Below are positions 25,009 to 36,934 of a stretch of 64,000 bases of DNA, piece after piece; the stretch's first letter is position 1, and each line of letters starts with the position of its first letter. The translations under genes and the position numbers were made by a program. Source of the DNA: Nyssa sinensis. Taxonomy: Eukaryota > Streptophyta > Magnoliopsida > Cornales > Nyssaceae. The notes under the pieces are model-generated. The model made no database searches and was not told the origin of the DNA. It saw only the letters and a list, made by a program, of their open reading frames with translations. The DNA lies in assembly GCA_008638375.1 (NCBI GenBank), contig CM018035.1:29187807-29251806 (forward strand). The letters are read 5' to 3'.

Positions 25009-25016
25009 TGACGTCA
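25009..25016. promoter_or_regulatory. TGACGTCA palindrome in family-B LTR
   Basis: A perfect CRE/TGA-type bZIP site, followed 3 bp later by TGATGTCA (TGACGTCA at 33219-33226 in the partner LTR, where the first copy is at 33208-33215). It sits next to an 'aaccggtccggttcag' inverted repeat. Related motifs occupy the same place in other LTR families here. Confidence 0.5.
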
Positions 25017-26287
25017 CGATGATGTCAGCCCTAAAATAATTTAAAACTAGTTTACCCAAAACGACGCAGTTTCATTAATGTGGTGGCAGTCCGGTTGTTT
25101 GACACATGTCCGAGTTGGCTCGGCCCAACCCATCTCGACTCGATCGACTCGGTCGACTCGGCCGAGTCAACTCCGTCTTCTCCACAAACTGAATCGGTGT
25201 TGCCCTAATTTCTGCAGATTTTTAGCTTCTATTTCGTGAGTTTTAGGGTATGGTTTCTTGCTGTTTTCGGGTGGTATCGACTCCTGAGGGTCACACCAAC
25301 ACTTTGGCATCGGTTTTGAGCATCGAATCAACCTAACAAGTTCTGTTTTCAAGAGGATAACCGTGACCTGCAACTCGATCTAGCATCCTTATTTCTCAAC
25401 CATTTTGTGTGTGGTTTGAAGCTACGTGACCTACAGACCATAAGGATCAAGACCCTATTTTTATATTTCAGTTTGGTTGCATGTTTTAGTAGATTGCATT
25501 TTTGACCCGTAGCTTTGATTTCAAATTCGTGGGGCTACAGTGAGTCTCGGGGTCGCGTAGGTAGATGGTTGAGATCCTCTTGGGGTCTATTTCAGGTCTT
25601 GACACTCAAGGTTCCATTCTGCTATGGTCGATTCAGACCTGGTATTCCAAGGTCCATTAATGGAGGTCACCTTCGGTTTCTCATGGTTCTTGACCATTCT
25701 AACACCTCCAACACACACAGTACGCTCCAAACTAATTCTTAGGGTCAAAAATAACCATGCATGCAATCCATACCCGTAGCAACTCATCAAAATAATTCAA
25801 AATTTAAAAATGAAAGAATGAGGTAAGTTTGGAGTTTACCTTCAACAGAGACTCTCTTCTCCAATGGCTTGACTCAGGATTTCTCACAGTGCTTCCTCAA
25901 GTTCCTCAGGTCATGCATGCAATCCTCAAGCCTTTACTTCAATTGCCAATTCCCTCTCTCACTTGCATGCACAATCTCCCTTCTCTCTCTCTCTCTCCAC
26001 ACTTCACCCTCACTCTCTCTCTATCCCTCACGTATGCACTCAGTTTTTAGAATTTCAGAATTCTCTAAAGAGAGAATCTGATGCAAGTTATGTATATATA
26101 TATGTACATATAGGGCTATACACATATGAGTGTATCTCTGCCCTTAGTGGGGTTAGTGACTGCTGACCTGATGGAGGTGATGGAGGGCTATGATGAAGGG
26201 AATGCATGCAAGGCCATTGGCCAATTTGGGTGGTGGCTTGAGCAGATTATAGGTTATATACATATATTGCTGTATTTATGCACAAAG

Positions 26288-26372
26288 TAACCAACAGCCT
26301 AGTTGGTAACTTTTTGAGACAAAGTTGCTTACCTTGGTAGGTCAAGGGTTCAATTCCCCTTGGCCTCCCAAG
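26288..26372 (+). other. tRNA-like module, antisense in family-B 3' LTR
   Basis: An A-box-like CAGCCTAGTTGG (26295-26306) is followed at a tRNA-like distance by a B-box GGTTCAATTCC (26347-26357) in a T-arm-like hairpin with one bulged base. It lies opposite to the direction of the LTR, 312-396 bp from its 5' end. No acceptor stem pairs, so it is not a functional tRNA gene. Confidence 0.6.
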
Positions 26373-26684
26373 TGACCATTTTCTCTTATTTTCTGGTTAA
26401 GGCCCTGTTTGGTTGTCGCCGAATTCTAATTTCACTGTTTTGGCCTTAACTCCCAATCTGTAACTCCTTTTTCAGTGCAGTTTCTTTCTGTCACTTCCTA
26501 CTCAGAATATCTTCCATTGACCAGGGTCCAATGTCAGTTTTTATTTTCTCGAGTTTCCCATAATTAGCTAATTCGAGTTTTATCACTATTAAAAATAGGC
26601 ATTAAATTAGCTAAACCTGACATTTCATTCCCAAAACAGTTTTTAATACACAAAACATGCCAGTTAAGTAATTGGGGTGTTACA

Positions 26685-26698
26685 TCCTCCCCCCCTTC
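26685..26698 (-). other. Family-B polypurine tract
   Basis: On the minus strand GAAGGGGGGGAGGA directly abuts the 3' LTR. It is the expected plus-strand primer site. Confidence 0.85.
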
Positions 26699-26733
26699 AG
26701 AAGAGTTTTGTCCGCAAAACTCAGTCTACAATA

Positions 26734-29700
26734 TCAAGTAAACAACTCGGGATATTTTTCATGCATTTCAGCTTCAAGTTCCCAGGTTGCTTCTTCACTA
26801 GAGTGATTTCTCCACAAGACTTTGACTAACGAAATTGCCTTATTACGCAAAGTCTTTTCTTTCCGGTCGAGGATCTGGACTGGCCGTTCTTCATACGTTA
26901 AGTCGTCTCTCAACTTGAGTGGCTCATACTCGACGACTTGCCCCGGTTCTTGTATACACTTTCGTAACATGGATACGTGAAATACACGGTGTACCTTGTC
27001 CAACTCAAGGCGGTAATGCCAGACTATATGCAACCGGGCCAATTCTCTTAAAAATCTCAAAAGGACCAATGTAACGAGGACTTAACTTACCTTTCTTGCC
27101 GAATCGAAGTACTCCCTTTAGTGGCGACACTTTAAGAAACACAAGATCACCTACTTGGAATTCAAGATCCTTCCTCCGATTGTCAGCATAGCTTTTGTAC
27201 CAGCTCTGGGCCGTTTGCAGTCTGTTCCGGATCCTCTGAATTTGTTCCGTGGTGGCTTGGACTAAATCTGGCCCAAGCAGCTTCTGTTCACCGGCTTCAA
27301 TCCAGCAAAGTGGAGATTGACATCTCCTCCCGTATAGTGCCTCATACGGTGCCATTTTAATGCTAGCTTGGTAACTGTTATTATAGGCAAACTCGACAAG
27401 TGGCAGATGCTCTGCCCAGTTTCCTTTGAAGTCCAGTGCACACAGTCGCAGCATATCCTCCAATATCTGTATCACTCTTTCAGATTGTCCATCAGTTTGT
27501 GGGTGATATGCTGTACTGAACTTGAGTTCCGTGCCGAGTGCCTCCTGTAGACTTTTCCAAAATCGTGACACAAATCGGGGATCTCGATCGGATACAATGG
27601 ACAATGGTGTGCCATGTAAGCGTACAATTTCCTGAATGTACAATGCGGCAAGCTTCTCTAAGCTATAAGTGGTCCTGACAGGTAGAAAATGAGCAGACTT
27701 GGTCAATCTGTCCACTATGACCCAGACAGCATCAGAGCCTTTCGGTGACTTGGGAAAACCGGACACAAAATCCATGGTGATATGATCCCACTTCCATTCC
27801 GGAATAGGGAGTGGTTGCAGAAGTCCGCTAGGACGTTGATGCTCAACTTTCACCTGTTGGCATCGTGTGCAGTGAGCAATAAAATTTGCTACGTCCTTCT
27901 TCAATCCGGTCCACCAGTATAACTCCCTGTGGTCATGATACATCTTCGTAATCCCAGGGTGTACCGTGAATCTCGAGGCATGGGCTTCTTCCAGAATTTC
28001 CTTTCTTAACTCGGGTATCTTGGGCACACACAACCTACCTCGATACCGTAGAATTCCGTCCTGAATTCCAAAATCAGCTTTCCCCGTTCCCTTTACTTCA
28101 TCACAGATTCTAATCAACTCCTCATCTTGAGTCTGTCCCGCTTTAATTCGCTCCACCAATGTAGATCCAACAGTCAAATTGGCCAGACAAGCCGTGCTAC
28201 CTGGTGGAACTACCTCGATACCCATTTCATCCAGATCTCGAATTAACTCTTCCTGAGAGGTAATCATGTAGGCAAGGCTTCCAGATCGTCGACTCAAGGC
28301 GTCGGCCACCACATTTGCCTTACCCGGATGGTACTGAATAGCCACATCATAATCCTTAATTAGTTCGAGCCATCTTCGCTGCCTCATGTTTAATTCCTTC
28401 TGTGTGAAGAAATATTTCAAACTCTTGTGATCAGTAAAAATCTCACACACCTCCCCATATAGGTAGTGGCGCCAGATTTTTAGGGCAAACACCACTGCAG
28501 CTAATTCTAGATCATGGGTAGGATAGTTTTGCTCATGAGGTCGGAGCTGTCAGCAAGCATAGGCGATGACTCTATCATTCTACATAAGGACACAACCCAG
28601 TCCCTTATAAGAGGCGTCACAGTAAATGACAAACTTCCTTTCACTGGAGGGAATAGTCAATACTGGCGCTGTAGTCAGCTTCTCTTTCAGCAGCTGGAAA
28701 CTCTTTTCTTGCTCATCTGCCCAGATGAATGGTACATTACTCTTGGTCAAATGTGTGAGCGGTTTGGCCAGCTTTGCAAAATCTTTCACGAAACGTCGGT
28801 AGTACCCAGCCAGTCCAAGAAAACTTCTGACTTCTGTTACAGTGGTCGGCTGGGGCCAATCCAATATAGCTTCCACCTTCTGTGGATCAACAGCAATGCC
28901 TTCTTTGGAAATCACATGGCCCAAGAAGGTAATGCTGGACAACCAAAATTCACACTTGCTGAATTTTGCATACAGTCTGTGCTCTCTCAGGGTTTGTAGT
29001 GCTATTCCCAGATGTCTTTCATGTTCCTCCTCGTTCTGCGAGTATACTAGTATATCATCGATAAACACAATGATGAAGTTATCTAGATACGGTTTAAAAA
29101 CCCGGTTCATTAAATCTATGAACGCGGCAGGGGCGTTAGTCACGCCAAAAGGCATGACCAGGAACTCATAGTGACCGTATCGGGTCCGGAAGGCCGTCTT
29201 TGGTACATCAGTGTCCTTGACTTTGAGTTGATGGTACCCCGATCTCAAATCAATTTTAGAAAATACACTCGCCCCTTGTAACTGGTCAAACAATTCATCG
29301 ATACGTGGAAGAGGGTACTTATTCTTTACCGTCACTTTATTTAGTTCACGGTAATCAATACACAGTCTTAGGGAGCCGTCCTTCTTTTTCACAAACAACA
29401 CGGGTGCTCCCCAAGGAGATACACTGGGTCGGATAAACCCTTTCTCCAACAATTCCTCCAATTGGGCTTTCAACTCCCTTAACTCTGATGGGGCCATTCG
29501 GTAGGGAGTTTTGGATATAGGTTGAGTTCTAGGGATAAGATCGATAGAAAACTCTATTTCTCGATCGACCGTTCCTTGCGGTAGTTCCTCTGGGAACACG
29601 TCGGGAAATTCACACACAACTGGCACTTCGGGTAGTGGGGGATTTTGGGCTTGGGTATCCAAGACACTACATAAATAACCACGACACCCTTTCTTCAATA

Positions 29701-30397
29701 ACTTCCCTGCCTGAATGGCAGAGATTAGGTAGGGCGGTGGGGTAATGCCCTTTCCCCTAAACATAAACTCGGGCTGTCCTGGGGGCTGAAACAATACACT
29801 TTTCTCAAAACAATCGATGGTGGCATGATTGTGTGACAACCAATCCATGCCCAATATCACATCAAATCCCTTTATTGCTAAGGGTATTAGATTGACTAAC
29901 AACTCCTGGTCTCCAATCATTACTCTACAGTCCCTAAGGATCGTGGACCCAATCATTGACATCCCAGAAGGAATTTGTACTGATAACAGCTCATCCATAG
30001 GTTCAGGTATCTTATGCAATTTATCAACAAAAGATGGGGACACAAAAGAATGCGTGGATCCAGGGTCAATCAACACATATGCAGAGATTTCAAAAATCGG
30101 GAGTATACCTGCTACTACAGCATTTGCAGCAGAGGTGTCTCCTGGTAGCAGTGCAAAGACTCTTCCCGGGTGGCCTTGTGGCTCCTTGCCTTTGTCCTTT
30201 GTCTTGGCAAGAGGTACTGGAATAGGCTTCCGTTCTGCGGTGCCGGTAGTCAAGGTAGGGGTTCTCGGGATTGGTGGATGTTGCGAGCAATCTTTGACTT
30301 GGTGCCCCTTATCTCCACATCGGTAGCATGCACCAGTCAGTCGGCGACATTCTCCACAGGTGTAGGTTCTGGCAGTGAGGGCATCTGGACACTTCCT
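26734..30397 (-). pseudogene. pol: Family-B pol with zinc knuckle, PR, RT, RNase H, IN, chromodomain
   Basis: Read on the minus strand. Zinc knuckle [14 protein letters not shown] at 30287-30328; protease with [10 protein letters not shown] (a common Tekay variant of the D-S/T-G site); RT with [20 protein letters not shown] and catalytic FIDD at 29054-29065; RNase H with [13 protein letters not shown] and [10 protein letters not shown]; integrase with HHCC ending HCTRCQ and the Asp-Asp-Glu residues in [16 protein letters not shown] and GQSERVIQ; chromodomain VQILDRKEKTLRNK and VLWRNHSSEEATWE. Lesions: TAG at 28580-28582 and TGA at 28550-28552 inside RNase H, both explained by C-to-T change, and one extra T near 27010 that shifts frame between the integrase tail and the chromodomain. 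Otherwise full length. Confidence 0.93.
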
Positions 30398-31253
30398 CAG
30401 TTTTCTTCTGACCCTTGTTGCTCTTACTTGGGCCCTCAGTCCTTTGCTTCTTGCTCTGCTGCTCCTTCTTAAAGTTTTTGCCCTTTTTCTTTCTTTCCTG
30501 GTCCTTCAGTTGGTTGAACTCTTCCATGTCCTTTTCAATAACTAGGGCTTTGTTAAGAACATCGGAATAGGTGTGTAGTTCAAAGGCCGAGACTTTAGTC
30601 CGTATCCCAATCCGAAGACCTGCGAGGAATTTCCTTGCCCTATTATGCTCTTCCCTCACCAAAAAGGAAGCAAATCTGGACAATGCAGAGAACTTGGCTG
30701 CATATTGAATTACGGTCATGTCCCCTTGTTTCAGGGTGGCGAACTCCTGAATTTTTCTCTCCCGGATTGTAGGGGGAAAGAACATGCCATAAAACTTTTC
30801 AATAAAATCGGCCCAGGTAATGGTGGGGTTCTGTACTTGCATCTCAAGCCACCACTTGTAAGCCTCTCCCTGTAACATGTAAGTGGCTAACATCACTTTC
30901 TCGGCTTCCGAACAAATCAAGAGCTTAAAGGTCTTTTCCATTGACATGACCCATAACTCAGCTTTCTCGGGGTCGGTAACACCATCGAAAGTTGGGGGTT
31001 TGAGCTTATGGAAGCGATCTAACAAGTCATTACGAATGCCGGTTTCCAACGGCTGCGCTGGGGCAGGCGGAGGCGGAACTACCGGAGGCTCTACCGGGTT
31101 ATTTGCTGGTCCGGCCTGGTGTTGCTGTAAGGTTCTTGATAGTCCCTCAATGGCCTGGCCGAATTGAGCTAATGTGGCCCGCATTTCCCGTAGGGCTACG
31201 CTCTCCGTTGGGGCCCGCGGTTCCCTATTGTTACTCCTAGTTCGAGGCAGCAT
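30398..31253 (-). pseudogene. gag: Family-B gag (capsid)
   Basis: The start MLPRTRSNNREPR at 31253 is preferred to the upstream in-frame Met at 31289 because chromovirus gag usually opens with Met-Pro-rich basic sequence. A Pro-rich stretch (VVPPPPAPAQP) precedes the Retrotrans_gag capsid domain (LKPPTFDGVTDPEKAELW, then EAYKWWLEM and TWADFIEKFYGMFFP). A Lys-rich linker follows. One extra A in the run at 30401-30404 shifts the frame just before the zinc knuckle, so gag and the rest of the polyprotein are now in different frames. Confidence 0.9.
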
Positions 31254-31424
31254 CTGAAGCAAGATAAAAAGTATTCTAAGTATCCTCATTCAATATGTCA
31301 TAGTAAGAATGTCAGTCAGGTTGTTCATCGATTCAAAATTTCTATGACTTAAGTATTTGCTTTCTAAGGATTTAGTGTTAAAATAACCCTAAGGTTCTGG
31401 TCTATACTGACTTTCAAACCTGTA

Positions 31425-31436
31425 GCTCTGATACCA
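31425..31436 (-). other. Family-B primer-binding site (initiator Met-tRNA)
   Basis: On the minus strand TGGTATCAGAGC lies 6 bp inside the 5' LTR end (31443). It is an exact match to the usual plant Met-tRNA primer site. Confidence 0.9.
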
Positions 31437-31442
31437 CTCTTT

Positions 31443-34400
31443 TGTCACATCCCCCAGACCCACCCTGTGCGGATTTGGGGTACGTGGCAAAGGCCAGTTA
31501 GGCACCCATCGGGTTTTATCAGTTTTTTTTTTTTTTTTGAAAACAAAACCCCGACAGGTAATCCTAACCAAAGGCCATTCCGATCTAAATCCCAAGCATA
31601 ATGCATTCAACATATATAGTTTAAGCAGCGAAATTTTCACATGAGAATGCATACATATATACTTGGTAGAGCATTCAGGATATATCATAGTCAGACCTAT
31701 CTTAATCAAGATTACAAAACAGTTTCACTACAAAAGGTCATAATTTGTTCAGTTACACAAAAAGTACAAAAATGGTATAGATTCTCAAAAATGGGTTATC
31801 ATTCTATCTGGGGGTCTCCAACATTTTCCCCCTAAGTTCTGGACCTGCTAAACCTGTCCATTTGAGGGTTCCCCTGAAATTATTAAAATAATGGAATGAG
31901 CTTTAAAAAGCCCAGTGAGTAACACAGATATCCAGGCAAGAGTTTCGAATTCAATCTTTGCTTAAATCACATGGTAATTAAATCAGTTTGGAATTAATAG
32001 TTCAATAAATCCAAGTCAAATTCAATAGATCAAAACAGATAAACGGTTCAGAGTGCTAGCATATCAATCAGAAGTATAGTTAATCATTTGAGAAACTAAA
32101 AACCATGTCATCGGTGATAAAAGCATGCATTTAAAACGATTGCATTTAAAACATATGGTATTCGAAACAATTTAGCAGATCAAGGAGCAGTAACTTAAAC
32201 AGTGTCAGAAGTTACTCACCTTCAATATTCGAGTTTGAAGCTATGAACGGAGCCTTCCTCTTTTTCTCCTTAAGCCTAAAACAATTTATAGAGATTTATC
32301 AACTCATGACCTTAGACTGAGTAAGTCTACCCTATGATGGGTTTCATGGAACTAACTTATAGTGGCTAGTTCATAGGTCTTACCTCTTAAGCATTTGGCT
32401 TAGGGTTTCAGTGCCTTCACACATTTATCGGTTCTGATTTTCATATTATGGACCTAACCATTGAGTTCGGAAGGTTGAAGAAAGTCAATTTAGACTCTCT
32501 CGGCTTTTACATCTGGGTTCGGGTATGTCAGGGGTATTTTGGTCATTTTTGCCGTCACATAATTTCTATCTCGGATTCGTCATCTAATCATGTATACAGT
32601 CTCACAAGTGTCAGGTCTACTACTGGTATTAATTCCGTTTTAATCGGACTTCATTTAGGCCTTGTACAGGGTCAGGGGTATTATGGTAATTTCATATGTT
32701 GTATTTTTTGGTACTTTATTTGCAATCACGGACCTCACCATTGAGTCTGGAATGTCCAACATAGTTAAAATGGACTATCTTTCAGTGAAATTTGGCCCTA
32801 TGTGTCATTAGGGACAGTATGGTCATTTACCCTTTACATGTCTGTATTTTTCGGGACTTGGTTTCACAAATCGGACTCCACCATTGAGTCCGGAATGCCC
32901 GAAATAGTAAGATTACACTATTCAATCATTAAATTCGGACTTGGTTTGACTTGTTTAAGGTCCAGGGGCATTATGGTAATTATTCCTTTTTAATAAAATA
33001 ATAAAATAATTATTTTATTATTTTAATTAATTTTTCAGGGGCATAATTGCAAAAGATTTTCAAAATCTGGGCCTTAGTGTAATTCTGTTAAACAGTGGGG
33101 GTCAGTTTGCAAATTTTTAAAAGTTCAAAACTGAACCAAAGGGTTCAGTCTCTTTACAACTGAACCGGTCCGGTTCAGTCCGGTCCTGACCGGTTCTGTT
33201 ACATTGCTGACGTCACGATGACGTCAGCCCTAAAATAATTTAAAACTAGTTTACCCAAAACGACGCAGTTTCATTAATGTGGTGGCAGTCCGGTTGTTTG
33301 ACACATGTCCGAGTTGGCTCGGCCCAACCCATCTCGACTCGATCGACTCGGTCGACTCGGCCGAGTCAACTCCGTCTTCTCCACAAACTGACTCGGTGTT
33401 GCCCTAATTTTTGCAGATTTTTAGCTTCTATTTCGTGAGTTTTAGGGTACGGTTTCTTGCTGTTTTCGGGTGGTATCGACTCCTGAGGGTCACACCAACA
33501 CTTTGGCATCGGTTTTGAGCATCGAATCAACCTAACAAGTTCTGTTTTCAAGAGGATAACCGTGACCTGCAACTCGATCTAGCATCCTTATTTCTCAACC
33601 ATTTTGTGTGTGGTTTGAAGCTACGTGACCTACAGACCATAAGGATCAAGACCCTATTTTTATATTTCGGTTTGGTTGCATGTTTTGGTAGATTGCATTT
33701 TTGACCCGTAGCTTTGATTTCAAATTCGTGGGGCTACAGTGAGTCTCGGGGTCGCGTAGGTAGATGGTTGAGATCCTCTTGGGGTCTATTTCAGGTCTTG
33801 ACACTCAAGGTTCCATTCTGCTATGGTCGATTCAGACCTGGTATTCCAAGGTCCATTAATGGAGGTCACCTTCGGGTTCTCATGGTTCTTGACCATTCTA
33901 ACACCTCCAACACACACAGTACGCTCCAAACTAATTCTTAGGGTCAAAAATAACCATGCATGCAGTCCATACCCGTAGCAACTCATCAAAATAATTCAAA
34001 ATTTAAAAATGAAAGAATGAGGTAAGTTTGGAGTTTACCTTCAACAAAGACTCTCTTCTCCAATGGCTTGACTCAGGATTTCTCACAGTGCTTCCTCAAG
34101 TTCCTCAGGTCATGCATGCAATCCTCAAGCCTTTACTTCAATTGCCAATTCCCTCTCTCACTTGCATGCACAATCTCCCTTCTCTCTCTCTCTCTCCACA
34201 CTTCACCCTCACTCTCTCTCTATCCCTCACGTATGCACTCAGTTTTTAGAATTTCAGAATTCTCTAAAGAGAGAATCTGATGCAAGTTATGTATATATAT
34301 ATGTACATATAGGGCTATACACATATGAGTGTATCTCTGCCCTTAGTGGGGTTAGTGACTGCTGACCTGATGGAGGTGATGGAGAGCTATGATGAAGGGA

Positions 34401-34883
34401 ATGCATGCAAGGCCATTGGCCAATTTGGGTGGTGGCTTGAGCAGATTATAGGTTATATACATATATTGCTGTATTTATGCACAAAGTAACCAACAGCCTA
34501 GTTGGTAACTTTTTGAGACAAAGTTGCTTACCTTGGTAGGTCAAGGGTTCAATTCCCCTTGGCCTCCCAAGTGACCATTTTCTTTTATTTTCTGGTTAAG
34601 GCCCTGTTTGGTTGTCGCCGAATTCTAATTTCACTGTTTTGGCCTTAACTCCCAATCTGTAACTCCTTTTTCAGTGCAGTTTCTTTCTGTCACTTCCTAC
34701 TCAGAATATCTTCCATTGACCAGGGTCCAATGTCAGTTTTTATTTTCTCGAGTTTCCCATAATTAGCTAATTCGAGTTTTATCACTATTAAAAATAGGCA
34801 TTAAATTAGCTAAACCTGACATTTCATTCCCAAAACAGTTTTTAATACACAAAACATGCCAGTTAAGTAATTGGGGTGTTACA
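31443..34883 (-). repeat. Family-B LTR, 5' copy
   Basis: 3441 bp, about 99.2% identical to 23246-26684 by eye. Being the 5' LTR it would drive transcription. It has the same sub-repeats (32447-33030), bZIP palindromes (33208-33226), TA/GT tract and tRNA-like module. A candidate intron inside the LTR corresponds to GT 24020 to AG 23675 of the other copy. Confidence 0.95.
34487..34571 (+). other. tRNA-like module, antisense in family-B 5' LTR
   Basis: Copy of the module at 26288-26372, with A-box-like at 34494-34505 and B-box at 34546-34556 unchanged. Confidence 0.6.
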
Positions 34884-34888
34884 ATTTA

Positions 34889-36140
34889 GCCCCATCCAGA
34901 GTACCTTCGAGGGTTGAAGAAGTGGTAGATTCAGTCGGACAAGTAGCCCTAGCCAAGGAAGGTAATCTCCCCCCAAGATAGGACGAAATAGCAAAACTGC
35001 TCGGTAGGTTTAGCACTCCGTTTACCTCAGCCATATTGGCAAAGGAAGGGCCCCAGAAGTTCATTGTCCCAAAGTTTACCCCATACGACGGGTCGGAAGA
35101 CCCAAGGGACCATTTCTCCCACTATCAACACACAATGGCCCTGCACGGGGCCACCGACACCTTCCTGTGTCGCACGTTCGTGACGAGTCTCAAAGGCGTC
35201 GCTCTGAGATGGTTCCATAGTCTCCTAGAGGAATCAGTCCCTAGCTTTTATGAGCTTAACAGATGGTTCCTTGATCATTTTTTGACTAGCAGGAGGCTAA
35301 AAAAAGGACCAAAATTTCTCCTTTTAATAAAGCAACAGAAGGAAGAGTCACTTCGGAAGTACATTGCCCGATTGAATTTGGAACTTACGGAGGTTACGGA
35401 TTGTAGTGCGAGCTTCTTAGTAACAGCCCTCCATGCAGGACTAGGGCCTAGGCGGTTCCACGATTCCTTGATAAAAAAATCCTCCTAAAGACATGGTATT
35501 GCTCATGGAGTGAGCAAGGAAATATATAAATCTGGAGGATATGAGGACATCTTTCCGCAAAAACAAGGAGCAAGCTCAGAAGGTTGACAACACCCAAACG
35601 CTGACCTCTACTAACTCCTAGAAAAGGGAAAGGAGTCCAAACAAAAGGATGGCACCCAGAACTCAAAGTAATTTCAACTCTGGCAATTTCGATGCACTCA
35701 TGCCTTTGAATACCTCTCGTACTCATGTCTTCCAACAGATCCGCGCAAGTGAGAATCTGAGGCGACCAGAAGCCTTACACGGCCATCCGGACTCCCGGGA
35801 TTGAAACAAGTACTCTGATTTCCACAGGGATCACGGACACACCACCGAGGCGTGCAAAAACCTCAAACAAGAAATTGAACAACTGATTCGGCGAGGACGT
35901 CTGAGAAAATTTATCCAACAAGATGGAGGACAGAATCCTCAAAACAGCAGGCCTCAACAAAGGCAAGACTAGAGGCAAGATCAGAGGCCCCAACAGGAGG
36001 CTCGAAACGAGCAACCCCACCCGAATAATTAGGTCATCTTTGTCCTCTATGCAGATAGCTCATTAGCTAGAATGTCCAATCGAGCGAGAAAATGATACGC
36101 TCGGGAGGCAAGGGCTGAACCAAGCACCTTCTAGATCTTT
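34889..36140 (+). pseudogene. gag: Tat gag, C-terminal part
   Basis: Continuation of gag after the family-B insertion. The Retrotrans_gag capsid domain is clear at about 35050-35330 (KFTPYDGSEDPRDH, CRTFVTSLKGVALRWFHSL). A stop follows at 35486-35488, after which code resumes in another frame with a basic Gln/Arg-rich tail (RGRLRKFIQQ near 35900; stops at 35967 and beyond). A DHGHTTEAC stretch near 35830 is typical of this lineage's gag end. Several stops make it dead. Confidence 0.82.
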
Positions 36141-36164
36141 GCGATTGAGAAGAGATCGAAGCCC

Positions 36165-36578
36165 TTGCCGCACATTCAGTTTTTCGAGCTAGACCTTGTT
36201 GGGGTACACCGCCCCCACAGTGGCGCCCTCGTTATTTTGCTCAAAGTGGCAAACTTTGAAATCAGGAGAGTGTTGGTAGATACTGGAAGCTCCGCTAACG
36301 TACTATTTTATAAGCCTTTCTGGCACATGAAGCTTAGCACCACCGACTTGAAGGCCACCACTGCCGTGATGGCAGGTTTTGACGGGAGCCTGAGCTCGCC
36401 AATAGGAAGTATCGATCTGCCGACCACGGTGGGAGAGGGGGACGATCAGAAGACGCTGATCTCGGAATATATGGTCGTAGATTCCAGATCTCCCTACAAT
36501 ATCATCATTGGAAGACCATGGCTCCACCATATGGAAGCCGTCACTTCCAACCTCCATCAGTGCCTAAAATATGTTTAG
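36165..36578 (+). pseudogene. pol: Tat aspartic protease
   Basis: The active site VLVDTGSSANVLF (Asp-Thr-Gly at 36279-36287) and the downstream YNIIIGRPWLH are typical of gypsy proteases. The frame has no Met start because the protease belongs to a polyprotein. A TAG closes it at 36576-36578, where the sequence would normally continue to RT. Stops follow through 36793. Confidence 0.85.
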
Positions 36579-36934
36579 AACGAGAAGGTCTGCACCATCA
36601 GAGGTTCCCAATTGACAGCTCAGGAATGCCACGTCATGGCATTAAAGGGAAAGGCTCAGAAATAGCAACTACAAATGCCTTGGGAGGGCCGGAGCCTTGG
36701 CCTTTTGAGCTGAACGAGAGTAGGGAATTCCCTGCCGAGATCGATGAGCCACTAAGCCCTAAAGGATCAGAGAGCATGGTAACACCAATCTAGGAGCCTA
36801 TTAGAGCACTGGCAAGTACCAAAGGAGGGGAACATCATTTACAGCTCAGGGCAGACCTGCCTCAGTCCGAGTAGGAGGAGATGATCGGGTTTCTGAAAGA
36901 TAACCTATTGGTCTTTGTTTAGGAAACCAAGGAC

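Larger units (their letters stand above)
23246..26684 (-). repeat. Family-B LTR, 3' copy
   Basis: Plus-strand ends are TGTCACATCCCCCAGACC and TTGGGGTGTTACA. It contains four sub-repeats of about 110-130 bp at 24240-24790, an overlapping pair of motifs with TGACGTCA at 25009-25016, a TA/GT tract near 26090-26130, and an antisense tRNA-like module at 26288-26372. Small open frames in it are repeated in the other LTR and show no family match. Confidence 0.95.
23246..34883 (-). mobile_element. Family-B chromovirus (Tekay/Del-like), nearly intact and young
   Basis: A complete minus-strand element of 11,638 bp: LTRs 23246-26684 and 31443-34883, perfect target duplication ATTTA (23241-23245 and 34884-34888), Met-tRNA primer site, gag, pol with chromodomain, and polypurine tract. 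By eye I count about 28 differences between the two 3.44-kb LTRs (about 0.8%), mostly transitions. Coding defects are few: one frameshift in gag, two stops in RNase H and one frameshift before the chromodomain. Long LTRs with an integrase-linked chromodomain fit the Tekay/Del clade. Confidence 0.95.

Noticed and set aside
25829..26166. Small plus-strand frames in family-B LTR (also 34028-34365)
   Set aside because: They cover a CT-rich microsatellite and recur only because the LTR is duplicated.
26288..26372. Functional tRNA gene
   Set aside because: A and B boxes are present but there is no paired acceptor stem or anticodon arm, and it lies in an LTR.
28514..30472. Long plus-strand frames across the family-B element
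   Set aside because: Shadows of minus-strand gag-pol, whose domains are clear.
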